A stretch of 64,000 bases of DNA from HGM04593 sp045654885 (GCA_045654885.1 JAZOOF010000010.1:1-64000), one strand, 5' to 3'; positions 1 through 8,876 are shown, counted from the stretch's first letter. Translations and numbers: made by a program. Notes: a model not told the origin generated them from the sequence alone.

Positions 1-560
1 ATACCATAGGTATTAATGTCCGAAGCAATAGCCATCTGAGTTCCCTTCAAATTTCTGGCTGACAAATATACTGCTTTATTGCTAGATGGCAAAACGAACA
101 ACTGTTTCTTACCCGAAACTTTAAGATTATTTAACACATTAACAAAAGCTTTTGTACTTGGAGCCTCGAAGTTGAAGTCCTCAACAACTACAATCGCACC
201 GTCGATAGCCTTCTGTGAAAGAGCCGACTTGCGAGCGAGCTGCTTAACCTTCTTGTTCAATTTGAAGCTATAATCACGTGGAGTAGGACCGAACACGCGA
301 GCACCACCAACCAACAGAGGTGAGTTGATGTCACCACGACGAGCGCCACCGCCGCCCTTCTGACGACCGAGCTTACGTGTAGAACCTGAAATCTCGCTTC
401 TCTCCTTTGACTTGTGAGTACCCTGACGCTGAGCAGCAAGATACTGTCTTACCGCCATGTATACAACGTGCTCGTTGGGCTCGATGCCGAAGATTGACTC
501 ATCCAAGACAACCTTTCTGCCGGTATTCTCACCATTTATGTTTAATACGCTGATTTCCAT
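1..560 (-). CDS. rplD: 50S ribosomal protein L4 (3' end outside window)
   Basis: Large-subunit ribosomal protein L4, which binds 23S rRNA domain I and lines the exit tunnel. The first 186 codons are visible; the gene runs off the left edge. The translation begins MEISVLNINGEN and contains the basic glycine-rich loop KLGRQKGGGGARRGD followed by VFGPTPRDYSFKLNKK, which is the L4 signature. Its ATG shares one base with the TAA stop of rplC (TAATG), so the two are probably translationally coupled. It is the downstream gene of the rpsJ-rplC-rplD run, the start of an S10-type operon. Identification is by motif and neighbourhood and is firm. Confidence 0.97.
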   Translation of the reverse strand, partial: MEISVLNINGENTGRKVVLDESIFGIEPNEHVVYMAVRQYLAAQRQGTHKSKERSEISGSTRKLGRQKGGGGARRGDINSPLLVGGARVFGPTPRDYSFKLNKKVKQLARKSALSQKAIDGAIVVVEDFNFEAPSTKAFVNVLNNLKVSGKKQLFVLPSSNKAVYLSARNLKGTQMAIASDINTYG

Positions 561-1177
561 TACTTTTCAATTATTACGATTGAACCATTGTAACCTGGAA
601 CAGAACCCTTGATAACCAAAAGGTTGTGCTCAGGAATTACCTTTAACACCTGGAGGTTGTGTGTAGTAACACGTACGTTACCCATCTGACCACCCATTCG
701 GAGACCCTTGAATACCTTTGCAGGGTATGAACAAGCACCGATAGAACCCGGCTTGCGAGCGCGGTTGTGCTGACCGTGAGTAGCCTGACCTACACCACCA
801 AAGTTGTGTCTTTTAACGACACCCTGGAAACCCTTACCCTTTGAAGTACCTGTTACGCTTACGTAGTTGGTATCAGCAAAGAGATCTACTGTGATAACAT
901 CGCCCAAAGCGAGCTCTGTCTCAAAACCCTTGAACTCGGCCAAGTGGCGCTTGGGAGCTACACCGGCCTTCTTGAAGTGGCCTGCAAGAGGAGCGCTGAT
1001 ACGGCTCTCCTTCTGATCCTGGAAGCCAACCTGAACAGCCTCATAGCCATCCTTCTCGATTGTCTTCACCTGTGTAACTGCACAAGGACCTGCTTCGATA
1101 ACAGTGCATGGAACATTCTTACCATCGGCACTGAAAACGGACATCATTCCGATTTTTTTTCCTAATAATCCTGGCAT
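560..1177 (-). CDS. rplC: 50S ribosomal protein L3
   Basis: Ribosomal protein L3, needed early in 50S assembly and close to the peptidyl transferase centre. 205 residues, the usual bacterial length. It starts MPGLLGKKIGMMSVF, has the SVTGTSKGKGFQGVVKRHNF core and the ATHGQHNRARKPGSIGACS loop that reaches into the 23S core. Lies 38 bases after rpsJ and overlaps rplD by one base. Start chosen at the canonical GLLGKKIGM N-terminus. Confidence 0.98.
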   Translation of the reverse strand: MPGLLGKKIGMMSVFSADGKNVPCTVIEAGPCAVTQVKTIEKDGYEAVQVGFQDQKESRISAPLAGHFKKAGVAPKRHLAEFKGFETELALGDVITVDLFADTNYVSVTGTSKGKGFQGVVKRHNFGGVGQATHGQHNRARKPGSIGACSYPAKVFKGLRMGGQMGNVRVTTHNLQVLKVIPEHNLLVIKGSVPGYNGSIVIIEK

Positions 1178-1215
1178 TTCAGTTTAATTTAAAAAATTAA
1201 TAATTCGCATTAAAA

Positions 1216-1521
1216 TTACACCTTAATCTCAACCTCAACTCCTGAAGGCAACTCAAGCTTCATAAGAGCGTCAACAGTCTTAGCTGTAGAGCTGTAGATG
1301 TCGATAAGTCTCTTGAATGAAGAGAGCTGGAACTGCTCGCGGCTCTTCTTGTTAACGAATGTAGAACGGTTAACGGTGAAGATACGCTTGTGTGTAGGCA
1401 ATGGAATTGGACCGCTAACGATAGCACCTGTTGCCTTTACTGTCTTCACAATCTTCTCAGCTGACTTGTCAACCAAGTTGTGATCGTAAGATTTAAGTTT
1501 GATTCTAATTTTCTGACTCAT
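1216..1521 (-). CDS. rpsJ: 30S ribosomal protein S10
   Basis: Ribosomal protein S10 (also the NusE partner of NusB in antitermination). 101 residues, with IRIKLKSYDHNLVDKSAEKI at the N-terminus and GPIPLPTHKRIFTVNRSTFV carrying the extended loop. Sits between fusA (79 bases upstream, with a stem-loop in the gap) and rplC. In this lineage the str genes and the S10 genes are contiguous and tuf is absent from the cluster. Confidence 0.98.
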   Translation of the reverse strand: MSQKIRIKLKSYDHNLVDKSAEKIVKTVKATGAIVSGPIPLPTHKRIFTVNRSTFVNKKSREQFQLSSFKRLIDIYSSTAKTVDALMKLELPSGVEVEIKV

Positions 1522-1555
1522 TGTCTTTAAATGGTTTTATATAAAATTTACAATT

Positions 1556-1591
1556 GCCTGTCGGTTAAGAGTCATTCGCTAACCGACAGGC
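1556..1591 (-). terminator. stem-loop between fusA and rpsJ
   Basis: A perfect 12-base inverted repeat (1556-1567 with 1580-1591, GCCTGTCGGTTA type arms, 12-base loop) sits directly after the fusA stop codon. On the minus strand it is followed by an AU-rich stretch but not by a clean U run, so it may be a leaky terminator or an RNA processing/attenuation site separating the str genes from the S10 genes. Confidence 0.55.
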
Positions 1592-1600
1592 TTTATTTAT

Positions 1601-3694
1601 TTACTTCTGAAGTTCCTCAAGTATCTGCTTTGTCAAAGAAGCACTTACCTGCTCGTGGTGATCGTATGTCATTGAAGATGTAGCACGACCTGAAGTGATG
1701 GTACGCAATGAAGTCACGTAACCGAACATCTCAGACAGCGGAACCATTGCCTTAACGATACGTGCACCGGTGCGGCTTGTCTCGAAGCCCTCAACCTGAC
1801 CACGACGCTTGTTAAGGTCGGCGATTACATCACCCATGCTCTCCTCGGGAGTAACAACCTCAAGCTTCATCACAGGCTCAAGGAGCACAGGGTTAGCCTT
1901 CTGACATGCATTCTTGTATGCCTGGATAGCACATACCTCGAATGACAACTGGTCTGAATCGACCGGGTGGAAACCACCATCGAGAAGAACAACCTTCAAA
2001 GACTCCATTGGGTAGCCGGCGAGGACACCTGCCTTAACAGCTGTCTGGAAGCCCTTCTGTACCGATGGGATAAACTCCTTAGGCACGTTACCACCCTTAA
2101 CCTCGTTAACGAACTGAAGGTTACCCTCCTTGAAGTCCTCATCTGCAGGACCAACCGATACAAGGATCTTTGCATACTTACCCTTACCACCGGTCTGTTT
2201 CTTGTAAGTCTCGTCAACCTGAACAGTGCTTGTTATAGCCTCCTTGTAGCTAACCTGTGGACGACCCTGGTTACACTCAACGCTGAACTCGCGCTTCAGA
2301 CGGTCGATGATAATCTCAAGGTGAAGCTCACCCATACCAGAGATAATTGTCTGGCCTGACTGCTCGTCTGTTCTTACAGTAAATGTAGGATCCTCCTCGG
2401 CGAGCTTTGCAAGACCGTTAGCGAGCTTGTCAAGGTCCTTCTGAGTCTTAGGCTCAACTGCGATAGAAATCACAGGATCGGGGAATGTCATAGACTCGAG
2501 CACGATTGGAGCCTCCTCAGCGCAGAGTGTGTCACCTGTACGTACATCCTTCATACCGATTACAGCACCGATATCACCGGCACCGAGAACCTCTACAGGA
2601 TTCTGCTTGTTAGAGTGCATCTGGAACATACGAGAAATACGCTCCTTGCGGCCCGAACGGCTGTCATAGATATATGAACCAGACTCGAGCTTACCTGAGT
2701 AAACGCGAACGTAGATCAAACGACCAACGAATGGGTTTGTAGCAATCTTGAACACGAGAGCCGAAGTCTTGTCATCCTCAGAAGGAGTACGTGCCTCCAT
2801 CTCGTCTGTCTTGGGATTCATACCCTCAATGGCAGGAGTATCGAGTGGAGAAGGCAAGAATGCACACACAAAGTCAAGAAGTGGCTGAACACCCTTGTTC
2901 TTGAATGAAGAACCGCAAGTCATAGGAGTAATCTCCAACGCAAGTGTACCCTTACGGATAGCTGCGATAATCTCCTCCTCTGTGATTGACTCGGGATCCT
3001 CAAGAACCTTCATCATCAACTCCTCATCGAAGTCGGCAGCCTTCTCAAGAAGGTGCTCTCTCCACTGGTTAGCCTCGTCAACCAACTCAGCAGGAATCTC
3101 CTCTACAGTGTAATCCAAAGCACCCTCTCTGTAAACGAGAGCCTTCATGGTGATAAGGTTGACTACACCAAGGAACTTCTCCTCAGAACCGATAGGAATT
3201 GTCACAGGACATGGGTTTGCACCAAGAATCTCCTTCATCTGACGCATTACAGAGAAGTAATCAGCACCTGAACGGTCCATCTTGTTCACGTAAGCGATAC
3301 GTGGAACGTTGTACTTGTCAGCCTGACGCCATACAGTCTCTGACTGAGGCTCAACGCCACCTACTGCACAGAAAGCAGCAATAGCACCGTCAAGTACACG
3401 GAGTGAACGCTCTACCTCAGCGGTAAAGTCTACGTGTCCCGGAGTGTCAATCAAATTGAACTTGTACTGCTGGTTCTTCCAGTTCCAGAATGTTGTAGTA
3501 GCAGCAGAGGTAATTGTAATACCACGCTCCTGCTCCTGCTCCATCCAGTCCATGGTAGCAGCACCGTCGTGCACCTCACCAATCTTGTGTGAAAGACCGG
3601 TGTAGAACAAAATACGCTCCGATGTAGTAGTCTTACCAGCATCGATGTGAGCACTAATACCGATATTACGGGTAAATTGAAGATCGTTTGCCAT
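1601..3694 (-). CDS. fusA: translation elongation factor G
   Basis: EF-G, the GTPase that drives translocation on the ribosome. 697 residues. G-domain motifs are complete: AHIDAGKTTT (P-loop), RGITITSAA (switch I), DTPGHVDF (G3), NKMD (G4). The C-terminal domains IV and V end in SYDHHEQVSASL-like sequence (MTYDHHEQVSASL). Located between rpsG (18 bases upstream) and rpsJ, as expected for the str cluster. Nothing unusual in key residues; a second EF-G paralogue may exist elsewhere but this one is the ribosomal-cluster copy. Confidence 0.98.
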   Translation of the reverse strand: MANDLQFTRNIGISAHIDAGKTTTSERILFYTGLSHKIGEVHDGAATMDWMEQEQERGITITSAATTTFWNWKNQQYKFNLIDTPGHVDFTAEVERSLRVLDGAIAAFCAVGGVEPQSETVWRQADKYNVPRIAYVNKMDRSGADYFSVMRQMKEILGANPCPVTIPIGSEEKFLGVVNLITMKALVYREGALDYTVEEIPAELVDEANQWREHLLEKAADFDEELMMKVLEDPESITEEEIIAAIRKGTLALEITPMTCGSSFKNKGVQPLLDFVCAFLPSPLDTPAIEGMNPKTDEMEARTPSEDDKTSALVFKIATNPFVGRLIYVRVYSGKLESGSYIYDSRSGRKERISRMFQMHSNKQNPVEVLGAGDIGAVIGMKDVRTGDTLCAEEAPIVLESMTFPDPVISIAVEPKTQKDLDKLANGLAKLAEEDPTFTVRTDEQSGQTIISGMGELHLEIIIDRLKREFSVECNQGRPQVSYKEAITSTVQVDETYKKQTGGKGKYAKILVSVGPADEDFKEGNLQFVNEVKGGNVPKEFIPSVQKGFQTAVKAGVLAGYPMESLKVVLLDGGFHPVDSDQLSFEVCAIQAYKNACQKANPVLLEPVMKLEVVTPEESMGDVIADLNKRRGQVEGFETSRTGARIVKAMVPLSEMFGYVTSLRTITSGRATSSMTYDHHEQVSASLTKQILEELQK

Positions 3695-3712
3695 TTTCTT
3701 ATGCTGTTAGGA

Positions 3713-4189
3713 TTAGAAACGGAAATGTGCAAAAGCACGGTTAGCCTCAGCCATACGGTGCATATCCTCCTTACGCTTGAAAGCACCACCCTGGTTGTTG
3801 TATGCGTCCATAATCTCAGCGCAAAGCTTGTCTGACATAGACTTGCCGCCGCGCTTGCGAGCGAAGAGAATCATATTCTTCATTGAGATTGACTCCTTAC
3901 GGTCTGCACGGATTTCAGTAGGAACCTGGAATGTTGCACCACCGATACGACGTGACTTAACCTCAACCTTTGGAGTAATGTTCTCAAGAGCCTGCTTCCA
4001 GATTTCGAGAGGAGTCTTCTCCTCATTCTTCATCTTGTTACCAACGAGCTCGAGAGCACCATAGAAAATAGTGTACGAAATGTTTTTCTTTCCATCATAC
4101 ATCAGGTGGTTAACGAACTTAGAAACCATCTGATCATTGAACACGGGGTCTGGAAGAACCACGCGCTTTTTTGGTTTTGCTTTTCTCAT
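3713..4189 (-). CDS. rpsG: 30S ribosomal protein S7
   Basis: Ribosomal protein S7, a primary 16S 3'-domain binding protein. 158 residues; begins MRKAKPKKRVVLPDPVFND and contains SRRIGGATFQVPTE and the MSDKLCAEIMDA helix typical of S7. fusA follows after 18 bases. Upstream, an unusually long 190-base spacer separates it from rpsL. Confidence 0.98.
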   Translation of the reverse strand: MRKAKPKKRVVLPDPVFNDQMVSKFVNHLMYDGKKNISYTIFYGALELVGNKMKNEEKTPLEIWKQALENITPKVEVKSRRIGGATFQVPTEIRADRKESISMKNMILFARKRGGKSMSDKLCAEIMDAYNNQGGAFKRKEDMHRMAEANRAFAHFRF

Positions 4190-4379
4190 TTTCTTTTGCG
4201 AAAATTTAATGTTTTGTGTGGCTGTGTTATTGCAAATTCTTCAACGTCTCCACCGAGACATTTACTCAACCTTATATAACTCCCAACAAACCAAAACTAA
4301 ATTAAAAATATGTCTTTTTTTTGAGTCATATCCCGTTTTTTACAAGCCGGGATCACTCAGCTACGCTTGAAGGCGGGAA
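4190..4379 (-). other. rpsL-rpsG spacer, 190 bases
   Basis: AT-rich non-coding spacer inside the str cluster. In minus-strand sense it holds a short CAAGC/GCTTG stem and a CCCG/CGGG stem just after the rpsL stop, an A8 tract, and a GTCTC-GGTG-GAGAC hairpin about 70 bases before rpsG. An imperfect -7 box (TAAGGTTG) lies in the middle but no convincing promoter. This could be an attenuator or an S7-binding regulatory leader; nothing here is decisive. Confidence 0.35.
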
Positions 4380-4760
4380 TTACTTCTTAGCCTTAGGACG
4401 CTTAGCACCATACTTTGAACGACGCTGTGTACGGTTAGCAACACCTGCGGTATCAAGAGTACCACGAACGATGTGATAACGTACACCAGGGAGGTCCTTA
4501 ACACGGCCACCACGTACCAAAACGATTGAGTGCTCCTGCAAGTTGTGACCCTCACCAGGGATGTAAGAGTTAACCTCTTTCTGGTTTGTCAAACGCACAC
4601 GAGCAACCTTTCTCATCGCAGAGTTAGGCTTCTTTGGAGTTGTAGTGTAAACACGCACGCACACACCACGACGCTGTGGACAGCTGTCGAGAGCGGGCGA
4701 CTTGCTCTTCTCTACAAGAACCTCTCTGCCTTTTCTAACTAATTGCTGAATTGTAGGCAT
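4380..4760 (-). CDS. rpsL: 30S ribosomal protein S12
   Basis: Ribosomal protein S12, part of the decoding centre. 126 residues, MPTIQQLVRKGRE start and YTTTPKKPNSAMRKVARVRL core. The lysines of the PKKPNSA loop, whose substitution gives streptomycin resistance in other bacteria, are both present, so this looks wild type. First gene of the rpsL-rpsG-fusA-rpsJ-rplC-rplD run, with a strong promoter box 86 bases upstream. Confidence 0.98.
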   Translation of the reverse strand: MPTIQQLVRKGREVLVEKSKSPALDSCPQRRGVCVRVYTTTPKKPNSAMRKVARVRLTNQKEVNSYIPGEGHNLQEHSIVLVRGGRVKDLPGVRYHIVRGTLDTAGVANRTQRRSKYGAKRPKAKK

Positions 4761-4845
4761 TTTGTTTAATTTTTAATTATTATATATTGTTTTAAATATT
4801 TCTGCGTAACTGAACCCATCAAAACACGATAGTCCATTTTGGACT

Positions 4846-4854
4846 GCAAAGGTA
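4846..4854 (-). promoter_or_regulatory. promoter -7 box of rpsL (str cluster)
   Basis: Minus-strand TACCTTTGC is an exact match to the Bacteroidota -7 element TAnnTTTGC; a T-rich -33 region lies about 20 bases upstream. The initiation point would fall in a 15-base palindrome AGTCCA-TTT-TGGACT (4831-4845), giving an unusual hairpin at the very 5' end of the transcript. Confidence 0.65.
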
Positions 4855-5147
4855 AAAATTATTTTTCTAATAAAAAAGAAAAAGCCTGCTTTTTAGCACA
4901 CCCACACCGCCAAAAATGCCGATTGGCATAAAAAGTACCCTCAAAACGGCCTCAAAAGCACTATTTTTAATGTTAAATAAAGTTAAATATGTAAGCGGGC
5001 GCAAAAAAAGTATAAATCTACAACCAAAAAGCAGAAGGAAAGCACACACATAGCCCACTACACTCACAGGACAAGAATACTTATTACCTTATTATATAAG
5101 AAAGCCGGACAAATACAACGCCTCACGCCAAGCAGTTCCGCATACAC

Positions 5148-5172
5148 AAAAAAAGACGGCCGAGGCCGTCTT
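5148..5172 (-). terminator. intrinsic terminator after obgE
   Basis: Nine-base GC-rich stem AAGACGGCC / GGCCGTCTT (5153-5161 with 5164-5172) followed on the minus strand by a seven-base T run. It ends the hpt-adk-obgE transcript 21 bases after the obgE stop. Confidence 0.85.
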
Positions 5173-5193
5173 CATATAAAGGGGTAATTGCAA

Positions 5194-6351
5194 TCACTCT
5201 TCTTCAAAATCAAACTCTTCATAATTGAAATCATCGTCATCATCAACCACGTCATCATCAAAATCAACCTCCCAATCGGCAAAATCATCAGCAAGCATCT
5301 TGCGGTCATAATTGCGATGCACAAGTTCCTCGCGCTTCACTGCAGCCAGGCGATTCTCCTCACTGTTAAGCGCGGTCCATAGAATATCCTTCAACTCCTG
5401 CACACCCTCACCTGTAGGCGCAGAGATGAACACATGCGGAACATCTTCGGGCAGATTCTCCGAAAGCATCACCTTCAGTTCCTCGTCAATGAGGTCACAC
5501 TTTGTAATCGCGAGCACACGCTGCTTGTCGAGCATCTCCGGGTTAAACGTAGCAAGTTCGTTTAGCAGCACCTCATACTCCTTCTTTATATCATCGGCAT
5601 CGGCCGGAACCATAAACAGCAACAACGAGTTGCGCTCAATGTGACGAAGGAAACGAAGTCCAAGACCCCTACCCTGACTTGCACCCTCTATGATACCCGG
5701 GATATCGGCCATCACAAACGACTTGCCATCGCGATAGGAGACAATTCCAAGGTTCGGTTCAAGCGTTGTAAAGGGATAGTTCGCAATCTTGGGCTTAGCT
5801 GCTGAGACAGATGAGAGCAACGTTGATTTACCCGCATTAGGGAAACCTACCAGACCGACATCGGCAAGCAGTTTCAATTCCAAGGTAACCGTCATCTCCT
5901 GCATGGGCTCACCAGGCTGTGCAAAACGCGGTGCCTGACGCGTAGGAGTAGCAAAATGCACATTACCAAGGCCACCACGACCACCTTTGAGCAGAGTGAC
6001 AAGCTGGCCGTCCTCCATAACATCGCAGAGAAACTCGCCGGTCTCGGCATTGTATGCCACAGTACCACATGGTACATCCACAATCTTGCTCTCACCGTCA
6101 GCACCGGTGCTCTTGTTTATACCGCCATTCTGACCATTACCGGCAAATATATGGCGTTGATATTTAAGGTGCAACAATGTCCAGTAGTTGCGGTTACCGC
6201 GAAGGATAATATCGCCTCCCTTGCCGCCGTCACCACCGTCGGGACCGCCGTTGGGTATATATTTAGCACGATGAAGATGCGCCATTCCGCGACCACCACG
6301 GCCGGAGCGGCACACAATCTTCACATAATCGATAAAATTTGATTCTGCCAT
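5194..6351 (-). CDS. obgE: GTPase Obg/CgtA
   Basis: Obg-family GTPase involved in late 50S ribosome assembly and growth control. 385 residues in three parts: the glycine-rich Obg fold (about 1-158, with repeated GGDGGKGG and GGRGGLGNVHF stretches), the G domain (GFPNAGKSTLLS P-loop near residue 168, NYPFTTLEPNLG switch, ADIPGIIEGAS, TKCD-type NKxD equivalent ITKCDLID) and a C-terminal tail made almost entirely of Asp/Glu. The acidic tail is common in this family. Ends in a strong terminator; adk is 111 bases upstream, with two stem-loops between. Confidence 0.96.
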   Translation of the reverse strand: MAESNFIDYVKIVCRSGRGGRGMAHLHRAKYIPNGGPDGGDGGKGGDIILRGNRNYWTLLHLKYQRHIFAGNGQNGGINKSTGADGESKIVDVPCGTVAYNAETGEFLCDVMEDGQLVTLLKGGRGGLGNVHFATPTRQAPRFAQPGEPMQEMTVTLELKLLADVGLVGFPNAGKSTLLSSVSAAKPKIANYPFTTLEPNLGIVSYRDGKSFVMADIPGIIEGASQGRGLGLRFLRHIERNSLLLFMVPADADDIKKEYEVLLNELATFNPEMLDKQRVLAITKCDLIDEELKVMLSENLPEDVPHVFISAPTGEGVQELKDILWTALNSEENRLAAVKREELVHRNYDRKMLADDFADWEVDFDDDVVDDDDDFNYEEFDFEEE

Positions 6352-6377
6352 AATTTAAAAGTTCAAGACCCTCACGG

Positions 6378-6424
6378 GCTGTTAAACAACTAACAGCAAT
6401 AGTTGCCACTTTAGTGACAACTAT
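6378..6424 (-). other. two stem-loops between adk and obgE
   Basis: Two adjacent inverted repeats: GCTGTTA/TAACAGC (6378-6384 with 6391-6397) and ATAGTTG-C-CAC / GTG-A-CAACTAT around a TTTA loop (6399-6424). No U run follows on the minus strand, so they may stabilise or process the mRNA rather than terminate it. Function is not determined. Confidence 0.4.
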
Positions 6425-6462
6425 GCTTTATAAAATCCAAAAAGGAACACCCTTGACAATTC

Positions 6463-7035
6463 TTATAATTTTGAGTCAATCGCAGCCACAATATCGGCAA
6501 AAATGCGGTCAAGTTCGCCAAGACCATTGATATAACAGTGCTTGCCGTCGTTCTTGTACCACTCTTTCAACGGGGATGTCTGTTCGTTATACACGACAAG
6601 ACGTCTCTTTATAGTCTCCTCATTGTCATCTGCCCTACCGGTCTCCTGACCGCGCTTCAACAGACGGGCCATAAGCTCATCCTCGGGCACATCAAGCTCA
6701 ATCATCGCAACGACATCCTGTCCGCGCTCATTAAGCATAACCTTCAAAGCCTCGGCCTGCGCAATTGTACGCGGGAAACCGTCAAAGATGACACCGTTAC
6801 CCGATGTCAACGAATCGAGCTTTGAAGCAAGGATACTTATCATCAACTCGTCCGGAATAAGACACCCATTGTCAATGATACCCTTCGCAGTATTACCGAG
6901 TTCGGTACCGGCTGCAATCTCGGCACGCAACACCTCACCTGTAGATATATGGCTCAAACCATACTTTTCAACAATTCTCTCACTCTGCGTGCCCTTACCA
7001 CTGCCCGGGGCACCAAAAATAACAATATTAAGCAT
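6463..7035 (-). CDS. adk: adenylate kinase
   Basis: Adenylate kinase, interconverting ATP + AMP and two ADP. 190 residues, the short form without a zinc LID. The P-loop GAPGSGKGTQSE is at residues 7-18, the NMP-binding segment ISTGEVLRAEI follows, FDGFPRTIAQAEAL is the conserved AMP-site loop, and RADDNEETIKRRL covers the LID hinge. hpt lies 11 bases upstream, forming a purine-metabolism pair; obgE follows. Confidence 0.97.
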   Translation of the reverse strand: MLNIVIFGAPGSGKGTQSERIVEKYGLSHISTGEVLRAEIAAGTELGNTAKGIIDNGCLIPDELMISILASKLDSLTSGNGVIFDGFPRTIAQAEALKVMLNERGQDVVAMIELDVPEDELMARLLKRGQETGRADDNEETIKRRLVVYNEQTSPLKEWYKNDGKHCYINGLGELDRIFADIVAAIDSKL

Positions 7036-7046
7036 AATATAATATT

Positions 7047-7592
7047 TTATTCTTTAACATCGTACACATCGGGAAGATTTCGGCCAAGGCCGTCATAATC
7101 AAGACCATATCCAACAATAAACCTGTCGGGAATCTCAAATGCCGAATACTTCACCTCTACCGGGACACGCAAACGCGCAGGTTTCAGGAAAAGCGATGCC
7201 ACAGCAAGCGATGCAGGCTTTTTCTCGACCAACGTCTCCAGCATCTTGTGCATTGTGAGACCCGTGTCCACAATATCCTCCACAACAATCACATCGCGAC
7301 CTTCTATTGACTCCGACAGACCCAGCAACTGCTTTACATTACCTGTTGTCTCTGCGCCCTGATAAGAGGAGAATTTCACAAACGAAACCTCACACTCAAT
7401 CTCAAGGTTCTTCATAAGGTCAGACACGAACATAAAACAACCGTTCAGCACACCTATCAGCAGAGGACGTTTGCCCGCATAGTCCCTGTTTATCCTTTCG
7501 GCCACGCCCTTTACACGGGCCGCAATCTCTTCTGCAGGAATAGTTTTTACAAATTCCCTGTCATGTATCTTTATTGTCGCCATACCAGACAT
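7047..7592 (-). CDS. hpt: hypoxanthine phosphoribosyltransferase
   Basis: Salvages hypoxanthine/guanine with PRPP to IMP/GMP. 181 residues from the first ATG; an ATG three codons in (MATIKIHDREF) also fits family N-termini and leaves a more normal leader after the predicted transcription start, so the true start may be at 7583. The PRPP-binding motif VVVEDIVDTGLTM and the LLIGVLNGCFMFVSDLM segment are intact. First gene of the hpt-adk-obgE operon. Confidence 0.95.
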   Translation of the reverse strand: MSGMATIKIHDREFVKTIPAEEIAARVKGVAERINRDYAGKRPLLIGVLNGCFMFVSDLMKNLEIECEVSFVKFSSYQGAETTGNVKQLLGLSESIEGRDVIVVEDIVDTGLTMHKMLETLVEKKPASLAVASLFLKPARLRVPVEVKYSAFEIPDRFIVGYGLDYDGLGRNLPDVYDVKE

Positions 7593-7610
7593 GCGTTTAT
7601 ATTATTAGAC

Positions 7611-7619
7611 GCAAAAGTA
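7611..7619 (-). promoter_or_regulatory. promoter of hpt-adk-obgE
   Basis: Minus-strand TACTTTTGC matches TAnnTTTGC. A 6-base inverted repeat TTGCGG-AAAAA-CCGCAA (7628-7644) overlaps the expected -33 position and could be an operator or simply supply the TTG of the -33 box. Confidence 0.65.
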
Positions 7620-7735
7620 AAAAAAAGTTGCGGAAAAACCGCAAGAAACAGGTATATAATTAATGCAAAAAAGGAAATAAGGACCTTATAAATAAGTTCC
7701 ACCATCTTTTAGAGGCAAAATTAAAAACAAATTAC

Positions 7736-7744
7736 TATCTTCGC
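7736..7744 (+). promoter_or_regulatory. promoter of the DUF4831-ffh-folD transcript
   Basis: TATCTTCGC, the common one-base variant of TAnnTTTGC, lies 46 bases before the start codon at 7790; a TTTT tract (7707-7710) stands near the -33 position. Divergent from the hpt promoter. Confidence 0.6.
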
Positions 7745-7789
7745 AACAAATTAGACTTTTTGCGCGCAAGCAGAACATAACCCGAAGGT

Positions 7790-8857
7790 ATGATGAAAAA
7801 ACTGACTACACTTTTTATCTTGGTTCTGGCAACATCAGGTATGGCACAGACAATCCTGAGTTCATTCTTCCCCGGTACAAGCGAGGGGGTTACATACCAT
7901 CTGCCCGATACAAGGATAAACATCACGGTTGAGGCAAGATGCATCACGCACACACCGGGCGAATTCTACAGTTATGCCGAAAGGTTCCTGCATATAAAGG
8001 ACGTCATTGCTGAGGCAAGCAACCGTTGGGAGATAGCAGATATCACAAGTTCAAGCGAGGGAGTGCCCAACAAGGACAAAGGCTTTACAGTAAGGCTCGG
8101 CAGCAGCACTGCAAGCAACATATTACTCAACGACAAGGGCATCATCTGTGCTATAAACACCAATGCAGCAGGCAAGCAGGGTGCAATCAATGAGAAAAAG
8201 CAGCAAGGCACAGACAACGGCAACAATGCCCAGCAATACATGACCGAGGAGATGCTCACCGCCACCTCAACGGCAAAGATGGCCGAGCTCACGGCAAAGG
8301 AGATATATGCCATACGCGAGAGCAAACTTGCCATAACACGCGGCCAGGCCGAGAACATGCCAAGCGACGGCGCAGCCATCACACTGCTCCTGCAGGAACT
8401 TGACAAGCAGGAGAAGGCACTCACCGAGCTTTTCACCGGACGTACCGACACCATATATCACACCTACAGCTATCACATAGCACCAAACGAGGTGCGCGAC
8501 ACCACCAAAGCCGTGATGTTGCGTTTCTCGCAGAAACTGGGTGTGGTCGACAAGGAGAACCTTGCCGGCGAGCCCATATATTACAACATCAAGGACATGA
8601 AGACTGTGACACTGCCCGTTACAGACGAAACCACACAGAAGAAACCGACAAAGGTCGAAGGAATATTGTACAACATCCCCGGCCGTGCAAGCTTTACCGT
8701 ATATTCACGCACCAGAACGTTTTTGGACAAAGAGATTCCAATTGCACAGTTCGGCATAACCGAGTTGCTCTCCAAGAGCCTCTTCGGCAAAAACAACACC
8801 ACAAAAGTGCTGTTCGACACGGCAACCGGAGGAATAATAAGCATAAATAGAGATTAA
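7790..8857 (+). CDS. DUF4831-type exported protein
   Basis: 355 residues. A hydrophobic signal peptide with likely cleavage after MAQ (about residue 20) sends it to the envelope; no lipobox. The mature part resembles the DUF4831 family common in Bacteroidales (YHLPDTRINITVEARCITHTPGEFY near the N-terminus), whose function is not known. The middle is charged and Ala/Glu-rich (residues about 120-205) and looks helical. Nineteen bases before ffh and probably cotranscribed with it; the pairing with the signal recognition particle gene may be just operon convenience. Confidence 0.8.
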   Translation: MMKKLTTLFILVLATSGMAQTILSSFFPGTSEGVTYHLPDTRINITVEARCITHTPGEFYSYAERFLHIKDVIAEASNRWEIADITSSSEGVPNKDKGFTVRLGSSTASNILLNDKGIICAINTNAAGKQGAINEKKQQGTDNGNNAQQYMTEEMLTATSTAKMAELTAKEIYAIRESKLAITRGQAENMPSDGAAITLLLQELDKQEKALTELFTGRTDTIYHTYSYHIAPNEVRDTTKAVMLRFSQKLGVVDKENLAGEPIYYNIKDMKTVTLPVTDETTQKKPTKVEGILYNIPGRASFTVYSRTRTFLDKEIPIAQFGITELLSKSLFGKNNTTKVLFDTATGGIISINRD

Positions 8858-8876
8858 CAAAAAAATATACTGAAAG

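Larger units (their letters stand above)
4761..5193. other. intergenic region rpsL/obgE
   Basis: 433 bases without a supported gene. It carries the rpsL leader and promoter, a small AAAAAGC-CT-GCTTTTT hairpin (4879-4894) just upstream of the promoter, and the obgE terminator at the far end. A 66-codon open frame at 4867-5067 (minus) has no recognisable features and no ribosome-binding context and is left out. Confidence 0.7.

Noticed and set aside
4867..5067. 66-residue hydrophobic minus frame upstream of rpsL
   Set aside because: Overlaps the promoter flank, no ribosome-binding context, no recognisable family.
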